A stretch of 37,985 bases of DNA from Candidatus Giovannonibacteria bacterium RIFCSPHIGHO2_02_FULL_45_13 (lineage in GTDB: Bacteria > Patescibacteriota > Minisyncoccia > UBA11713 > 2-01-FULL-45-33), in contig MFHO01000019.1 in the NCBI GenBank assembly GCA_001778635.1, positions 1 through 37,985 on the forward strand, written 5' to 3'. The notes beneath the pieces were generated by a model. That model was not told the origin of the DNA and did not search any database. It was given only the letters and a program-made list of their open reading frames with translations. The position numbers and the translations under genes are program-made. Shown one piece after another: positions 9,746-19,523 of this stretch. The stretch's first letter is position 1. Every line of letters begins with the position of its first letter.

Positions 9746-12201
9746 TTTTCTTTTTTTAGATCAAGATATGCTTCTGCGATGTTCCCAACAGCATCGTAAG
9801 CCTTAAGTTTAATCTTTACATTGCTTTCTTGTAAATTGTTTAAAAGAAAAACTATTTCGAATGGATATTTTTTCGTCCCGCCGACATATTCTTCGTTTGC
9901 AAAGTAATCTATTTGTTGGACACCGAACTTGCTTTCAAAAACAGGCCGCAGCACTATTGTGTCGCCGTTTTGATATATATTTTTCTGCGGAATAAGCTGT
10001 ACTTTTAAAATTTTAGGAAAATTTTCCGGGATATGCACATCATCATAGTTTTTTGGAATCACGCTTTCGTCCTGATCAAAAAGCTTGTTGGCCGAGGCCC
10101 ATGATCTAATCGGATCCTCCCAGTTTTTTAGTTGCGGACTTGATTTGTCTACCCAATACAAAATGGAATGAATTTCGTAGACAACCCTTTTTTCTAACAT
10201 ATCCTGCGGTGTGTATTTGGTTGCCAATTTTCCTGAAATTTTATCTACGATAAACTCTTTGTTCCCTCTCCATTCTCCGCGCAAATACGGCTTGTCGCTA
10301 TTAACGGGCGCTAGCTGATCCGGCGCCGCGAAACCTTCGTTTGGAAAATTTATCAGGGCGTATTCCACAATCTCGTGCCACCAAGGCGCCACAATAAAAC
10401 CCGCCACCTTTTTTTCCATCGGAGCGTTATCGTTATTGCCAGCCCACGCGCCGATCGCTATGTCCGGCGTATATCCTACAACCCATGCGTCTTTGTAGTC
10501 GTTTGTCGTGCCGGTTTTCGCGGCCACTTTTTTGCCCGGGAAATAAAGCGCAGAAAATTCTCCGAACGATGGCGCGCGAGCTTTGTTGTCCGAGAGAATA
10601 TCATTTATTGCGCGCGCTATATTGTTATTTATAACTTCTTGCGGCGCGGTTTCCGGTGTGAAAATGGTTTCTCCGCCGGCGCCTTCGATTTTAAGAATAT
10701 ATCGATAAGGATTTCTCATTCCGTCATTCGCGAACACAGAATAAGCCGAGACAAGCTCTAATAGCGAAACCTCTCCTCCTCCGAGAACCAACGTAAGCCC
10801 GTATCTTTGCGGATCATTAAGCGATGTTATGCCAAAATCTCTGGCTGTTGCCAAAGAATCTTCCAGCCCGGCAAGATAGAGCGTTTTTACTGACGGGACG
10901 TTTAAGGATTGTGCCAACGACTCCCGTAAACTCACAGGTCCTCTAAACTTTTCGTCAAAATTTTGCGGGTGATAGCATTTGTCTTCTTCCAGATCTGGGA
11001 CGGCCGGTTTTCCGTCCATATTACATAATGGGTTGAATTCCGTTGGAAGATCAAAAACCATGGTTTCTGGTGTGTATCCTTTTTTGAAAGCAGTGGCGTA
11101 TACGAAAGGCTTAAACGCAGATCCTGGCTGGCGATGGGCTGTGACTACGTTGAAATTTCCTTCGCGCTCCATGTCAAAATAATCGCGCGAACCAACCATT
11201 GCTAAGATATCTCCGGTTTTTGGGGATATCGCTACTACGCTTTCATTTTTCGCGTTAAAATTTTTCTCGTTTGCCTCGGCGTATTTGTTTATTATTTCTT
11301 CCGCTTGGCGCTGGAGGCCGACATCCAGCGTCGTAATCACTCGAAAGCCGCCGCGCTCTACGACGTCTTCGCCGAATTTTTTATTTAGTTCGTCTTTTAC
11401 TTCAATTACAAAATGCGGAGCAATAATGCCTTGCGTGCGGTAAGGCACGAACTGAATTTTTTGGCCTTTTGCGCTTTCGTATTCTTTTTCTGACAGGAAG
11501 CCAAGCCGCCTCATTTTTTCTAATGTAAAATACGCGCGATCATCGAGCTCCTTTCTGTGTTTGCCGTAAGGAGAATAATAACTCGGCGCGTTAGGCAACG
11601 CTGACAGATAAGCGGCTTCTAAAATAGTTAAATCTTCGGCTTGTTTGCCCAAAAAAGTTTCTGCAGCCGCTTCTATGCCGTACGCCCCGCTGCCGTATGG
11701 TATTTGGTTTAGATAGGCGTTTAATATTTCATCTTTTGAATATGTGCGCTCAAGTTTTAGCGCGATGATAATTTCTTTTATTTTTCTAATGATGGTTTTT
11801 TCCGGAGTAAGCAATGTGTTTTTTACAACCTGCTGGGTTATCGTTGATCCGCCATGCTCGAAATTGCCTCTTAAGAGGTTTGTTATTACCGCTCTTAAAA
11901 AAGACAACGGGCGGAAGCCGTAGTGGCTGTAAAAATTATCGTCTTCAAGCGCAACTGCCGCGTTCTTTATATGCCTCGGTATTTTTTCAAAGGGAATAAG
12001 AGTGCGTTTTTCGTCTCCGTGCACGTCGTAAAGAAGAATTTGCCCCGTTCGGTCATAAATTTTTGTGGATTGCGCGATTTTCCGTTCCTCGAATTTATTT
12101 AAGTCCGGAACGTTGATCGAAACCGCAAAAAAAAGCGAAGCGGCGCCCAGAAGCGCGCCTGCCACCATAAGCTTGATAAAAAACTTTCGCATGCGGCTCA
12201 T
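9742..12201 (-). CDS. Class A penicillin-binding protein (PBP1A family)
   Basis: Transglycosylase motifs EDDNFYSHYGF, GGSTITQQ; transpeptidase SAFKP, SLN, KTGTTNDYKDAW. Confidence 0.95.
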   Translation of the reverse strand: MSRMRKFFIKLMVAGALLGAASLFFAVSINVPDLNKFEERKIAQSTKIYDRTGQILLYDVHGDEKRTLIPFEKIPRHIKNAAVALEDDNFYSHYGFRPLSFLRAVITNLLRGNFEHGGSTITQQVVKNTLLTPEKTIIRKIKEIIIALKLERTYSKDEILNAYLNQIPYGSGAYGIEAAAETFLGKQAEDLTILEAAYLSALPNAPSYYSPYGKHRKELDDRAYFTLEKMRRLGFLSEKEYESAKGQKIQFVPYRTQGIIAPHFVIEVKDELNKKFGEDVVERGGFRVITTLDVGLQRQAEEIINKYAEANEKNFNAKNESVVAISPKTGDILAMVGSRDYFDMEREGNFNVVTAHRQPGSAFKPFVYATAFKKGYTPETMVFDLPTEFNPLCNMDGKPAVPDLEEDKCYHPQNFDEKFRGPVSLRESLAQSLNVPSVKTLYLAGLEDSLATARDFGITSLNDPQRYGLTLVLGGGEVSLLELVSAYSVFANDGMRNPYRYILKIEGAGGETIFTPETAPQEVINNNIARAINDILSDNKARAPSFGEFSALYFPGKKVAAKTGTTNDYKDAWVVGYTPDIAIGAWAGNNDNAPMEKKVAGFIVAPWWHEIVEYALINFPNEGFAAPDQLAPVNSDKPYLRGEWRGNKEFIVDKISGKLATKYTPQDMLEKRVVYEIHSILYWVDKSSPQLKNWEDPIRSWASANKLFDQDESVIPKNYDDVHIPENFPKILKVQLIPQKNIYQNGDTIVLRPVFESKFGVQQIDYFANEEYVGGTKKYPFEIVFLLNNLQESNVKIKLKAYDAVGNIAEAYLDLKKEN

Positions 12202-12245
12202 TATAGTCGTTTTTTTAAATTTATGGTAGAGTAGAAATACTATAT

Positions 12246-13397
12246 ATGGAAATTTTGAAACGCAATGTCGAACAGATTATTACCGAAGAAGAATTTCAAA
12301 AAAAACTTCGCTCCGGAAACCAGTTGCGCATAAAACATGGCGTAGATGCCACCAGCACGCTTCTGCATATCGGCCACGCCGTAAACTACTGGAAAATGCG
12401 CGAGTTTCAGGAGCTTGGGCATAAAGTAGTGTTTCTGATCGGCGATTTCACGACCCAAATAGGCGATCCAACCGGAAGGTCTAAAACGAGGCCGGATATA
12501 CCAAGAAAAGTAATATCCGAAAATGCAAAGCGATTCTTGAATCAGGCGACAAAAATTCTGATAAACAAGCCGAACCTTTTGGAGGTGCGCAGAAATTCCG
12601 AGTGGTACGATAAAATGAGGTTGTCGGATTTCATCGCATTGCTTAGAAAAGTTACGCACGCGCGTCTTATAGAGCGCGACATGTTTCAGGCAAGAATTAA
12701 AAACAACGATGAAATTTACGAACATGAAATTGTTTACCCGGTTTTACAGGCCTACGATTCTGTGGCGATTAAATCGGATATGACAATCATAGGCACAGAT
12801 CAATTGTTTAATGAACTTTTGGGGAGGCGATATCAGGAAATTTTTGGGCAAAAACCGCAGACGATTATAACCACGTCAATCACGCCGGGTCTGGATGGCA
12901 AAGAAAAAATGTCCAAATCGTTGGGGAATTTCGTAGCAATATCGGACTTGCCGAAAGAGAAGTTCGGGAAAATTATGACCATCCCGGATAATTTAATAGA
13001 ATCGTATTTGAAAGTTTATACTCGTCTTTCTTTCCAGGAAATATCTGAAATAGTAAAACAAAAACCAAATGAGGCAAAAAAAAGACTTGCGTATGAAATT
13101 GTGAACATTTATCACAGAGAAAAAAAAGCTAAAAACGCCAAGGAATCCTTCGAAAAAATTTTTTCTAAAAGAGAAGCGCCCGAAGATTTAAAAATTTACC
13201 GCGCAAAATCCGGAGAAAAATGGATAGATTTTTTGGTGAGAGAAAGCCTAGCAAAATCAAAAACGGAAGCAAAAAGATTAATTGCCGGAGGCGGGGTGGA
13301 TTTTGGCGGCGAAAAAGTTGCCAATTCGGGTGAAAAAATTACCAAAAACGGCACGGCAAAAATCGGCAAGTACAAGTTTATCAGAATTGCGGTTTGA
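12246..13397 (+). CDS. tyrS: Tyrosyl-tRNA synthetase
   Basis: HIGHAVNYW and KMSKS motifs, GDFTTQIGDPTGRSKTRP, C-terminal S4 domain. Confidence 0.93.
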   Translation: MEILKRNVEQIITEEEFQKKLRSGNQLRIKHGVDATSTLLHIGHAVNYWKMREFQELGHKVVFLIGDFTTQIGDPTGRSKTRPDIPRKVISENAKRFLNQATKILINKPNLLEVRRNSEWYDKMRLSDFIALLRKVTHARLIERDMFQARIKNNDEIYEHEIVYPVLQAYDSVAIKSDMTIIGTDQLFNELLGRRYQEIFGQKPQTIITTSITPGLDGKEKMSKSLGNFVAISDLPKEKFGKIMTIPDNLIESYLKVYTRLSFQEISEIVKQKPNEAKKRLAYEIVNIYHREKKAKNAKESFEKIFSKREAPEDLKIYRAKSGEKWIDFLVRESLAKSKTEAKRLIAGGGVDFGGEKVANSGEKITKNGTAKIGKYKFIRIAV

Positions 13398-13402
13398 TTT
13401 TA

Positions 13403-13522
13403 TTATTCCAAATCCTCTTCCAGCTCCCAAGAGTCAATCTCTTCGGGGTCTTCTCCGCCCTCTTCGTTGGCACCCGGCTCGACGTCGCCATCGGGCTTTT
13501 TGTCGTCGTCTAAATTGACCAT
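13403..13522 (-). CDS. Small acidic protein (39 aa), putative
   Basis: Hand translation MVNLDDDKKPDGDVEPGANEEGGEDPEEIDSWELEEDLE*; fills the tyrS-ruvC gap; not in ORF track; weak RBS. Confidence 0.35.
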   Translation of the reverse strand: MVNLDDDKKPDGDVEPGANEEGGEDPEEIDSWELEEDLE

Positions 13523-13591
13523 GATTTCCAAGTCTAAAAGAGTTTATTTTTGGTTGCAAATGCGGGTTGTGGATAAGTTAGGGAAAAGCGG

Positions 13592-14053
13592 TCAAAAGAA
13601 GGCGGTTAATGCCAAGGCTAAGGCGTCTGTTTCGTCATCTAAAAGCTTGTTTTTAGGCAAATTAAGCTGAATTTTTATCATATTGGCAACGCTTTCTTTG
13701 CCTGCCCGCCCATATCCACAGACGGCCATTTTGACTGCCAGCGGCGTGAATTCTTTGATTGGGAGTTCGTGCTTTTCTGCGGCGGCCAAAATGATGCCGC
13801 GGACCTCTCCTATGATAAGGGCCGTTTTGACGTTCTTGGCGAAGAATAGTTTTTCTGTAGATAATATGTCCGGCTTTGTTTTTTTGATTAAATCATCTAA
13901 AAACTCAAAAATTTCCCAAAGTCTCTCGCTCTCTCTTTGATTTTTCGAGGTTTGTTTGACTCCGGAGACAATTCTGGCAAACTTGCTGCCGGATTTTTCC
14001 ACCAATCCCCATCCCAACCTCTCAATCCCCGGATCAATGCCTAGGATTTTCAT
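13592..14053 (-). CDS. ruvC: Holliday junction resolvase RuvC
   Basis: MKILGIDPGIERLGWGLVE; STEKLFFAKNVKTALIIGEVRGIIL; DDETDALALALT. Confidence 0.95.
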   Translation of the reverse strand: MKILGIDPGIERLGWGLVEKSGSKFARIVSGVKQTSKNQRESERLWEIFEFLDDLIKKTKPDILSTEKLFFAKNVKTALIIGEVRGIILAAAEKHELPIKEFTPLAVKMAVCGYGRAGKESVANMIKIQLNLPKNKLLDDETDALALALTAFF

Positions 14054-14068
14054 ATATATTAATTAATG

Positions 14069-15634
14069 CTAAATAATTTTTGGCAATAAATCTACGCCGG
14101 TCATGTCGGGCGATTTTTTTATTCCCATGAGAGCCAAAATAGTCGGCGCTATATCAGTCAGCACTCCTTTTGTTTCGGTATAGCGCAAAAAAATTTCTGA
14201 TTCGGAGCGCGGCGTTTCGTTTTTTAAATCTTGTGTAATTATAAAAAATGGCACGGGATTGGCTGTATGTTTTGTGCGCCGTTCGCCTGAAGCTGAATAG
14301 ATTTTTTCTTCCGCGTTGCCGTGATCGGCCGTCACGATTAACGCCCCGCCAGCCTCCAAGGTCTTATTTACCAGCTTCCCGATTGCCAAATCCAAAGCCT
14401 CTATTGCTTTTACTGTAGCGTCAAAATTTCCGGTATGCCCAACCATGTCGCCATTCGCGAAATTCACCAAAACGAAATCATATTTAAAAACATTTTCTAA
14501 AATCGTATCTGTAATTTTGGCGGCTGACATTTCCGGCGTTTCGTCAAAACGCGCCGATTTGGGAGAAGGGATTAAAATTCTTTCTTCCCCCTGATACGAC
14601 GCCTCGCGGCCGCCGTTAAAAAAATATGTCACGTGCGCGTATTTTTCGGTTTCGGCGACGTGAAGCTGTTTTAAGCCAGCGTCCGATATAAGTTTTGCTA
14701 AAGGCTGCGAAACATCAAGCGGAGAGAAAGCAACCGCTGCCGGAAATCTCTTGTCGTACTCCGTCATTGTTACAAAGAACAAGTCGCCGATTTTGTCGCG
14801 GGCAAATCCTGCAAAACTGTCGGATATAAACGCCGAAGTCAGCTCGCGCACAGAGTCTTCTCTGAAGTTATAGAAAACCACCGCATCTCCGGATTCGATT
14901 TTGCTTTCAGCGGAGCGCGCAGGCTCAACATATTCGTCGCTTACTCCTTTTGTGTAAGCAGACTCAACATAATCGGCCGCATTTTTAAAAATTGGACATG
15001 TGCCGGCGGTTAAACATCTATAAATTTTTTCAACACGATCCCAATTTTCATCTCTGTCCATTGCGAAATGTCTGCCGGACAAAGTAGCTATTTTCGCAAA
15101 TGGGTAGCGGATAGTTAGCCTTTCTTCAAGTTGGCGCAAAAACAGCGCAGCTTCTTTGGTCGGCGCGTCTTTGCCGTCTGTAAAAAGATGGAGATAGACG
15201 CGCTCCAGTTTTTGCTGATCGCAAAAATCAAGCAAGGCGTATAAATGATCAATATATGAGTGGACGGAGCCGGAAGAAAAAAGGCCCATAAGATGTATTT
15301 TCCCTTTACTGTTTTTTACAAAATTAGCTGCGTCTAAAAAAGCCTGGTTTCGAAAAAATGAACCGTTATGGATCGAAGTAATAATGCGCGGCAGATGATG
15401 ATAAAGAAGCTTCCCAGCGCCGATTGTCAGGTGCCCGACTTCCGAATTTCCTTCTTCTCCCCAGGGCAGTCCGACGGAAATTCCTGAAGCCTGCAGAGTC
15501 GTGAAAGGATAAAATTTTTCCAACTCCCGAAAAGTCGGCATCTGGGCGTGCTTCCATGTGGACTCCGGATTTGAAATATTCACCCCAAATCCGTCCAGCA
15601 CCGCCAAAATTACAGGTTTATATTTTTTGGCCAT
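14069..15634 (-). CDS. gpmI: 2,3-bisphosphoglycerate-independent phosphoglycerate mutase
   Basis: VILAVLDGFGV, GNSEVGH, DGKDAPTKEA, GRHFAMDRDENWDRV, NFANGDMVGHTG, TADHGNAEEK. Confidence 0.96.
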   Translation of the reverse strand: MAKKYKPVILAVLDGFGVNISNPESTWKHAQMPTFRELEKFYPFTTLQASGISVGLPWGEEGNSEVGHLTIGAGKLLYHHLPRIITSIHNGSFFRNQAFLDAANFVKNSKGKIHLMGLFSSGSVHSYIDHLYALLDFCDQQKLERVYLHLFTDGKDAPTKEAALFLRQLEERLTIRYPFAKIATLSGRHFAMDRDENWDRVEKIYRCLTAGTCPIFKNAADYVESAYTKGVSDEYVEPARSAESKIESGDAVVFYNFREDSVRELTSAFISDSFAGFARDKIGDLFFVTMTEYDKRFPAAVAFSPLDVSQPLAKLISDAGLKQLHVAETEKYAHVTYFFNGGREASYQGEERILIPSPKSARFDETPEMSAAKITDTILENVFKYDFVLVNFANGDMVGHTGNFDATVKAIEALDLAIGKLVNKTLEAGGALIVTADHGNAEEKIYSASGERRTKHTANPVPFFIITQDLKNETPRSESEIFLRYTETKGVLTDIAPTILALMGIKKSPDMTGVDLLPKII

Positions 15635-15715
15635 AGCTTAACTTAATTATAGCACACCCCGCCAGCATCATTGACAAATCTGATAAACCATTTATAATAT
15701 GGCTAGGAGGTGGAA

Positions 15716-16645
15716 ATGTTGGAAAATCTAGATGAAACGCACAGAGTCAAAGTAATTGAGTGCCTCGATAGTCTTGGCCAAAGAGTCAGAACAGCTTTCA
15801 TTAACGGCCACTCAAACAGCGAGCACGCTGCGAATCCTGTTCCTGGTCTCGCCGATCTGTTGAAAAAATGCGCCGGATTGTCGGCTTCTGTAGCCAAAAA
15901 ACGGGCCAAGGATTTGATCGTTGAGCTTGCAGAGCGTGGATGGATAGAGTGTAGAAGAGATGAAAAGGGGCGGATACAAAGTATCAAAATCGTCCGGCTG
16001 GCTGATCAACTCGCCTTCGCGGCTAAGATTATAAATCGAAGCAAGGAGCAAAGGTTTGAGCAAGAGAAAGCTTTACTTGCGGAGACAGAAGGGTGCGAGA
16101 AGGCGAAAGCGGTCGAGCTTTCAAGCGAATCGCCAAAAAGCCGTCCGCCGAAACGCTCTCATAAAATAAGAAAAAAGGGGGCGGCGAGGCGCCTAAGAGA
16201 AGCGTGGGACAGAGGCAACCGCAATCAAACACGATTTGGCGGCTTGCTAAACAGGTTCGTTGGGGCCTTGCGCTTATGCCCGGAAATCGTAGCGGAGGCA
16301 AGTTTGGAAAGTTCCGGGCGGCACAATCCTAAAAAGGGCAAGATAGATATGCGAGATCATCACGGCGAAGATTTCAGCTTGTTTATTCTGGCGAATCCGG
16401 AAGGAAGATATAGGTTAATATATGATGCCAAATCGGCTCTCAAAGACGTCCAAGCGTTCAATCGCAAAATTTATTTTACACGCGAGCAAAGAGATGCATG
16501 CAAGAAAAAGGCCATTCTGGTCAACGACCGCAGAAGTGACGCAGAAATCATAGAAGAGGTCTTACAAGATTTAATTGATTCTGGATTTTCCGAAGTTGCA
16601 CGTTACACGCAGCCAATTTTAGAGCGTTTCGTGTCCCCCGCTTAA
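15716..16645 (+). CDS. Hypothetical protein with N-terminal winged-helix-like region and basic linker
   Basis: AGGAGGT directly upstream; ATG 15716 is a better start than GTG 15710, which overlaps the SD; promoter TTGACA-16-TATAAT just upstream; terminator at the 3' end. Confidence 0.7.
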   Translation: MLENLDETHRVKVIECLDSLGQRVRTAFINGHSNSEHAANPVPGLADLLKKCAGLSASVAKKRAKDLIVELAERGWIECRRDEKGRIQSIKIVRLADQLAFAAKIINRSKEQRFEQEKALLAETEGCEKAKAVELSSESPKSRPPKRSHKIRKKGAARRLREAWDRGNRNQTRFGGLLNRFVGALRLCPEIVAEASLESSGRHNPKKGKIDMRDHHGEDFSLFILANPEGRYRLIYDAKSALKDVQAFNRKIYFTREQRDACKKKAILVNDRRSDAEIIEEVLQDLIDSGFSEVARYTQPILERFVSPA

Positions 16646-16655
16646 AGCCGGGGAC
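16633..16655 (+). terminator. Rho-independent-like hairpin with the stop codon in its loop
   Basis: GTCCCCcGC-ttaaa-GCcGGGGAC followed by TTTCTATTT; TAA stop 16643-16645 in the loop. Confidence 0.7.
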
Positions 16656-16684
16656 TTTCTATTTATGTTGAGGCTCTTGCGTAA

Positions 16685-16713
16685 TTGACTTTTGAAACAT
16701 GATTTGCTAGAAT
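16685..16713 (+). promoter_or_regulatory. Sigma70-type promoter for rny
   Basis: TTGACT-17 nt-TAGAAT with extended -10 (TTTGCTAGAAT). Confidence 0.65.
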
Positions 16714-16774
16714 CTAGTTATAAAAATGTCAAACATGTTATCAATCTTAATAAAGATAGAAGTAAATCAAATTT

Positions 16775-18301
16775 ATGACTATACTTACGCTTGTCAAAGC
16801 GGCTATTGTGCTTGTGGCGGGCACGGCCGCCGGTTACTTTTTGCGTCAGTTAATCGCCCAACAGAGGAAAGACGCCTTAGAGCTTAAAGCCAAGCAAATA
16901 TTACTGGATGCGAAAGAAAACGCCCAAAAGACATTGGACGAGGCCAAGGCGCGCGCTGATAAAATTGTAGAAGCGGCCAAAGCGGAAGAAAAGAACCGCG
17001 AAAAAGAACTTCGGCGCACGGAAGAACGCCTTGCGCATAAAGATGAAATTTTGGAAAAAAAGTCCGCTGAACTGGACAAAGAAACCTCAAATCTTCAGGA
17101 AAAATTTGAGAAAGTGAAGGCAATAAAAGAGCAGTTGGAGAAAATTGAAATTGAAAAAAAAGAAGAGCTGGCTAGAGTAGCCAAGCTGACAGAAGAAGAA
17201 GCGAAAAATAAAATTGTAGAGGAAGTAGAAAAAAAATACGAAAAAGACATCTTGGCCCGAGTTCAAAAGATTGAGCAATTCGGCATAGAAACTTTAGAAA
17301 AAAAAGCGCGTGATATTTTAGCTTCCGTGATCCAGAGAGTCGCATCTTCCACGGCTTCGGAGGTTACAGTAACGTCCGTAGCAATCCCGTCCGACGATCT
17401 TAAGGGAAAAATTATAGGAAAAGAGGGACGGAATATCCGCGCCTTTGAACGCGTCGCCGGAGTGGAACTTATTGTGGATGATACTCCCGGGGTAATTTTA
17501 ATATCAAGTTTTGATCCGGTGAGGCGGCAAATCGCGCGCGTGGCTTTGGAAAATTTAATTTTGGATGGTCGTGTCCAGCCCGCGCGGATTGAAGAGATGG
17601 TTGAAAAGGCCAGAGCGGATGTTGAGAAAATAATCAAAGAAGCTGGAGAAAAATCAGCTTACGAAGCAGGAGTTTTGGATATTGACCCAAGGCTTTTAAT
17701 GCTTTTGGGAAGGCTTAAATTCAGAACCTCTTACGGACAAAATGTTCTCCAGCATTCGATTGAGATGGCGCATATTGCGGGGATGCTGGCCTCTGAACTT
17801 GCGGTGGATGTGGCGATTGCGAAAAAGGGCGCGCTTTTGCACGATATCGGAAAAGCTGTGGACCATGAAATTCAGGGAACGCACGTTGAGATCGGCCGGC
17901 GGATTTTGCAAAAATTCAATGTTGACCAGCGTATTATCCAGGCAATGCAATCGCACCACGAGGAATATCCTTACGAAACTTTAGAATCAATAATCGTACA
18001 AACCGCGGATGCTATCTCCGCGTCACGCCCCGGAGCAAGACGCGATTCTGTTGAGAATTATTTAAAAAGACTGGAAGATTTGGAGGGCATTGCGAATTCG
18101 TTTGCCGGCGTTGAAAAATCCTACGCGATTCAGGCCGGGCGCGAGATAAGAGTGTTTATAACGCCGGAGAAAATTACCGATCTTGAAGCGAAAAAACTTG
18201 CCCGCGATATCGCCGACCGCATAGAGAGCGATCTCAAATACCCCGGGGAGATTAAAGTGAATGTGATCCGGGAACTCCGCGCGATTGAGTATGCCAGGTA
18301 G
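16775..18301 (+). CDS. rny: Ribonuclease Y
   Basis: N-term TM plus coiled coil, KH domain IIGKEGRNIRAFERVAGVELIVDDTPG, HD domain LLHDIGKAVDHEIQGTHVEIG. Confidence 0.97.
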   Translation: MTILTLVKAAIVLVAGTAAGYFLRQLIAQQRKDALELKAKQILLDAKENAQKTLDEAKARADKIVEAAKAEEKNREKELRRTEERLAHKDEILEKKSAELDKETSNLQEKFEKVKAIKEQLEKIEIEKKEELARVAKLTEEEAKNKIVEEVEKKYEKDILARVQKIEQFGIETLEKKARDILASVIQRVASSTASEVTVTSVAIPSDDLKGKIIGKEGRNIRAFERVAGVELIVDDTPGVILISSFDPVRRQIARVALENLILDGRVQPARIEEMVEKARADVEKIIKEAGEKSAYEAGVLDIDPRLLMLLGRLKFRTSYGQNVLQHSIEMAHIAGMLASELAVDVAIAKKGALLHDIGKAVDHEIQGTHVEIGRRILQKFNVDQRIIQAMQSHHEEYPYETLESIIVQTADAISASRPGARRDSVENYLKRLEDLEGIANSFAGVEKSYAIQAGREIRVFITPEKITDLEAKKLARDIADRIESDLKYPGEIKVNVIRELRAIEYAR

Positions 18302-18374
18302 TGAAACTTTGCATTTTGGGTTTGCAGCATAGTAGCGATGCAAAATTCTACTACCTGGTATGCGAGATAAAAAA

Positions 18375-18401
18375 ACCGCGTTCGCCAACTGGCGAAGCGG
18401 T
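18375..18401 (-). terminator. Terminator hairpin for the 18405..18803 gene
   Basis: accgcgttcgccaactggcgaagcggt stem; minus-strand transcript continues into TTTTTTT. Confidence 0.7.
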
Positions 18402-18404
18402 CCT

Positions 18405-18803
18405 TTAGGTTTTTGGTTGCACAAGAGCGGTATATTGGCCAGCTTTGATGTAAAAACATTTTTCGCCGATTTTTGCGGCAAGATCAGTTAGCATCTTTAA
18501 GAGCTTAGGAATTTTTTCTTTTCCGAGAAAAGATACTTCGTATTCCGCTAAATCATCTATCTGGCCTTTCCAATGGCCGCGGATTCCCGAATGCCTTGCG
18601 GTGAAAGCTTCGAAATTTTTTTTAAGAAACTTTTCGAGATATTGCTCAACGGTTGCCTTCCCGACTTTAACCTGTAGCTTGCCTATTGGCACAAGAAACA
18701 CCGCCGGCCTTCCTAAGTCTACAATCTCGTAATCATCTGATTTTTGAAAAACTCGCCATTTGCTTTGTTTCATCTCCACGATCCTCCTATTACAAATTAA
18801 CAT
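18405..18803 (-). CDS. Hypothetical protein, 132 aa (start may be internal, MKQSKWRVF)
   Basis: Own promoter (TTGACT-17-TAATTT, 18794-18822, minus), RBS-like AGGAGG, terminator. Confidence 0.65.
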   Translation of the reverse strand: MLICNRRIVEMKQSKWRVFQKSDDYEIVDLGRPAVFLVPIGKLQVKVGKATVEQYLEKFLKKNFEAFTARHSGIRGHWKGQIDDLAEYEVSFLGKEKIPKLLKMLTDLAAKIGEKCFYIKAGQYTALVQPKT

Positions 18804-18862
18804 ATATTTTATGAGTAGTCAATAGCGACAGGTTGGTGTAAGATTGGTATGATAAGTACATT

Positions 18863-19072
18863 ATGACCACAGCAACAATACAAAAAGAATTAGAGCGCGC
18901 CTCGAGATTAATGGGCGTGGGCAAAAAAAAACTCGTAGATCGAGCACTTTTGCTTTATCTAGATAGCATAAGGCAACAGTTGGGCTTGTTTAGAGAATTT
19001 GAGGCTTGGGACAGGCTTAGTGATGAAGCATTGCTGAAGTTCGAGAGCAATCTGCAACATGAAAAAAGGTGA
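18863..19072 (+). CDS. Putative antitoxin partner of MazF-like toxin
   Basis: 69 aa, overlaps the start of the MazF-like ORF by 14 nt; helical MGVGKKKLVDRALLLYLDSIRQQLGLFREFEAWDRLSDEALLKFE, typical antitoxin layout. Confidence 0.75.
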   Translation: MTTATIQKELERASRLMGVGKKKLVDRALLLYLDSIRQQLGLFREFEAWDRLSDEALLKFESNLQHEKR

Positions 19073-19385
19073 AATCTGGATTGCGCAACTGCCAACTCTA
19101 AGCGGACACGAACAAGAGGGTGTTCGTCCGGTGATAATACTTTCAGATGTAATCGCCTCGCTCACGCTAATCATTCCGTGCACTTCCAACATTCAAGCGC
19201 TGCGGTTTCCGCATACTTTAGAAATTGGTCCGTCTAAAAAGAACGGACTTAAGGCTTTTTCTGTTGCCATGATTTTTCAAATAAGAGCCGTGGACAAAAA
19301 CCGCCTAAAACATAAAGTGGGCGTATTAGAGTCAGCATTCATACGCGAAATCAATAAAATGCTAAAAGAAATGCTTTCGTTGTAA
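19059..19385 (+). CDS. MazF/PemK-family endoribonuclease toxin
   Basis: MKKGEIWIAQLPTLSGHEQEGVRPVIILSD... LTLIIPCTSN... IRAVDKNRL... RPVxIL and S/T-x-N features of MazF/PemK. Confidence 0.85.
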   Translation: MKKGEIWIAQLPTLSGHEQEGVRPVIILSDVIASLTLIIPCTSNIQALRFPHTLEIGPSKKNGLKAFSVAMIFQIRAVDKNRLKHKVGVLESAFIREINKMLKEMLSL

Positions 19386-19523
19386 AATCGAACTTCGCCC
19401 GCGAACTCCCTGCCCGCGATGCTACGCATGGCGTTGCAGGCGGGCGCACGATTGAGTATGTGAGATAAAATGTAAAAGACGCCTATCTAGACGCCTTTAA
19501 ATGTTGAGGGGTGCGAGAAAACA

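Noticed and set aside
13568-13576. Perfect DnaA box TGTGGATAA (TTATCCACA) near ruvC
   Set aside because: Isolated single site, not clustered; not enough to claim an origin or datA-like element.
19470-19496. AGACGCCTatctAGACGCCT possible terminator
   Set aside because: It is a direct repeat, not an inverted repeat, so it cannot form the expected hairpin.
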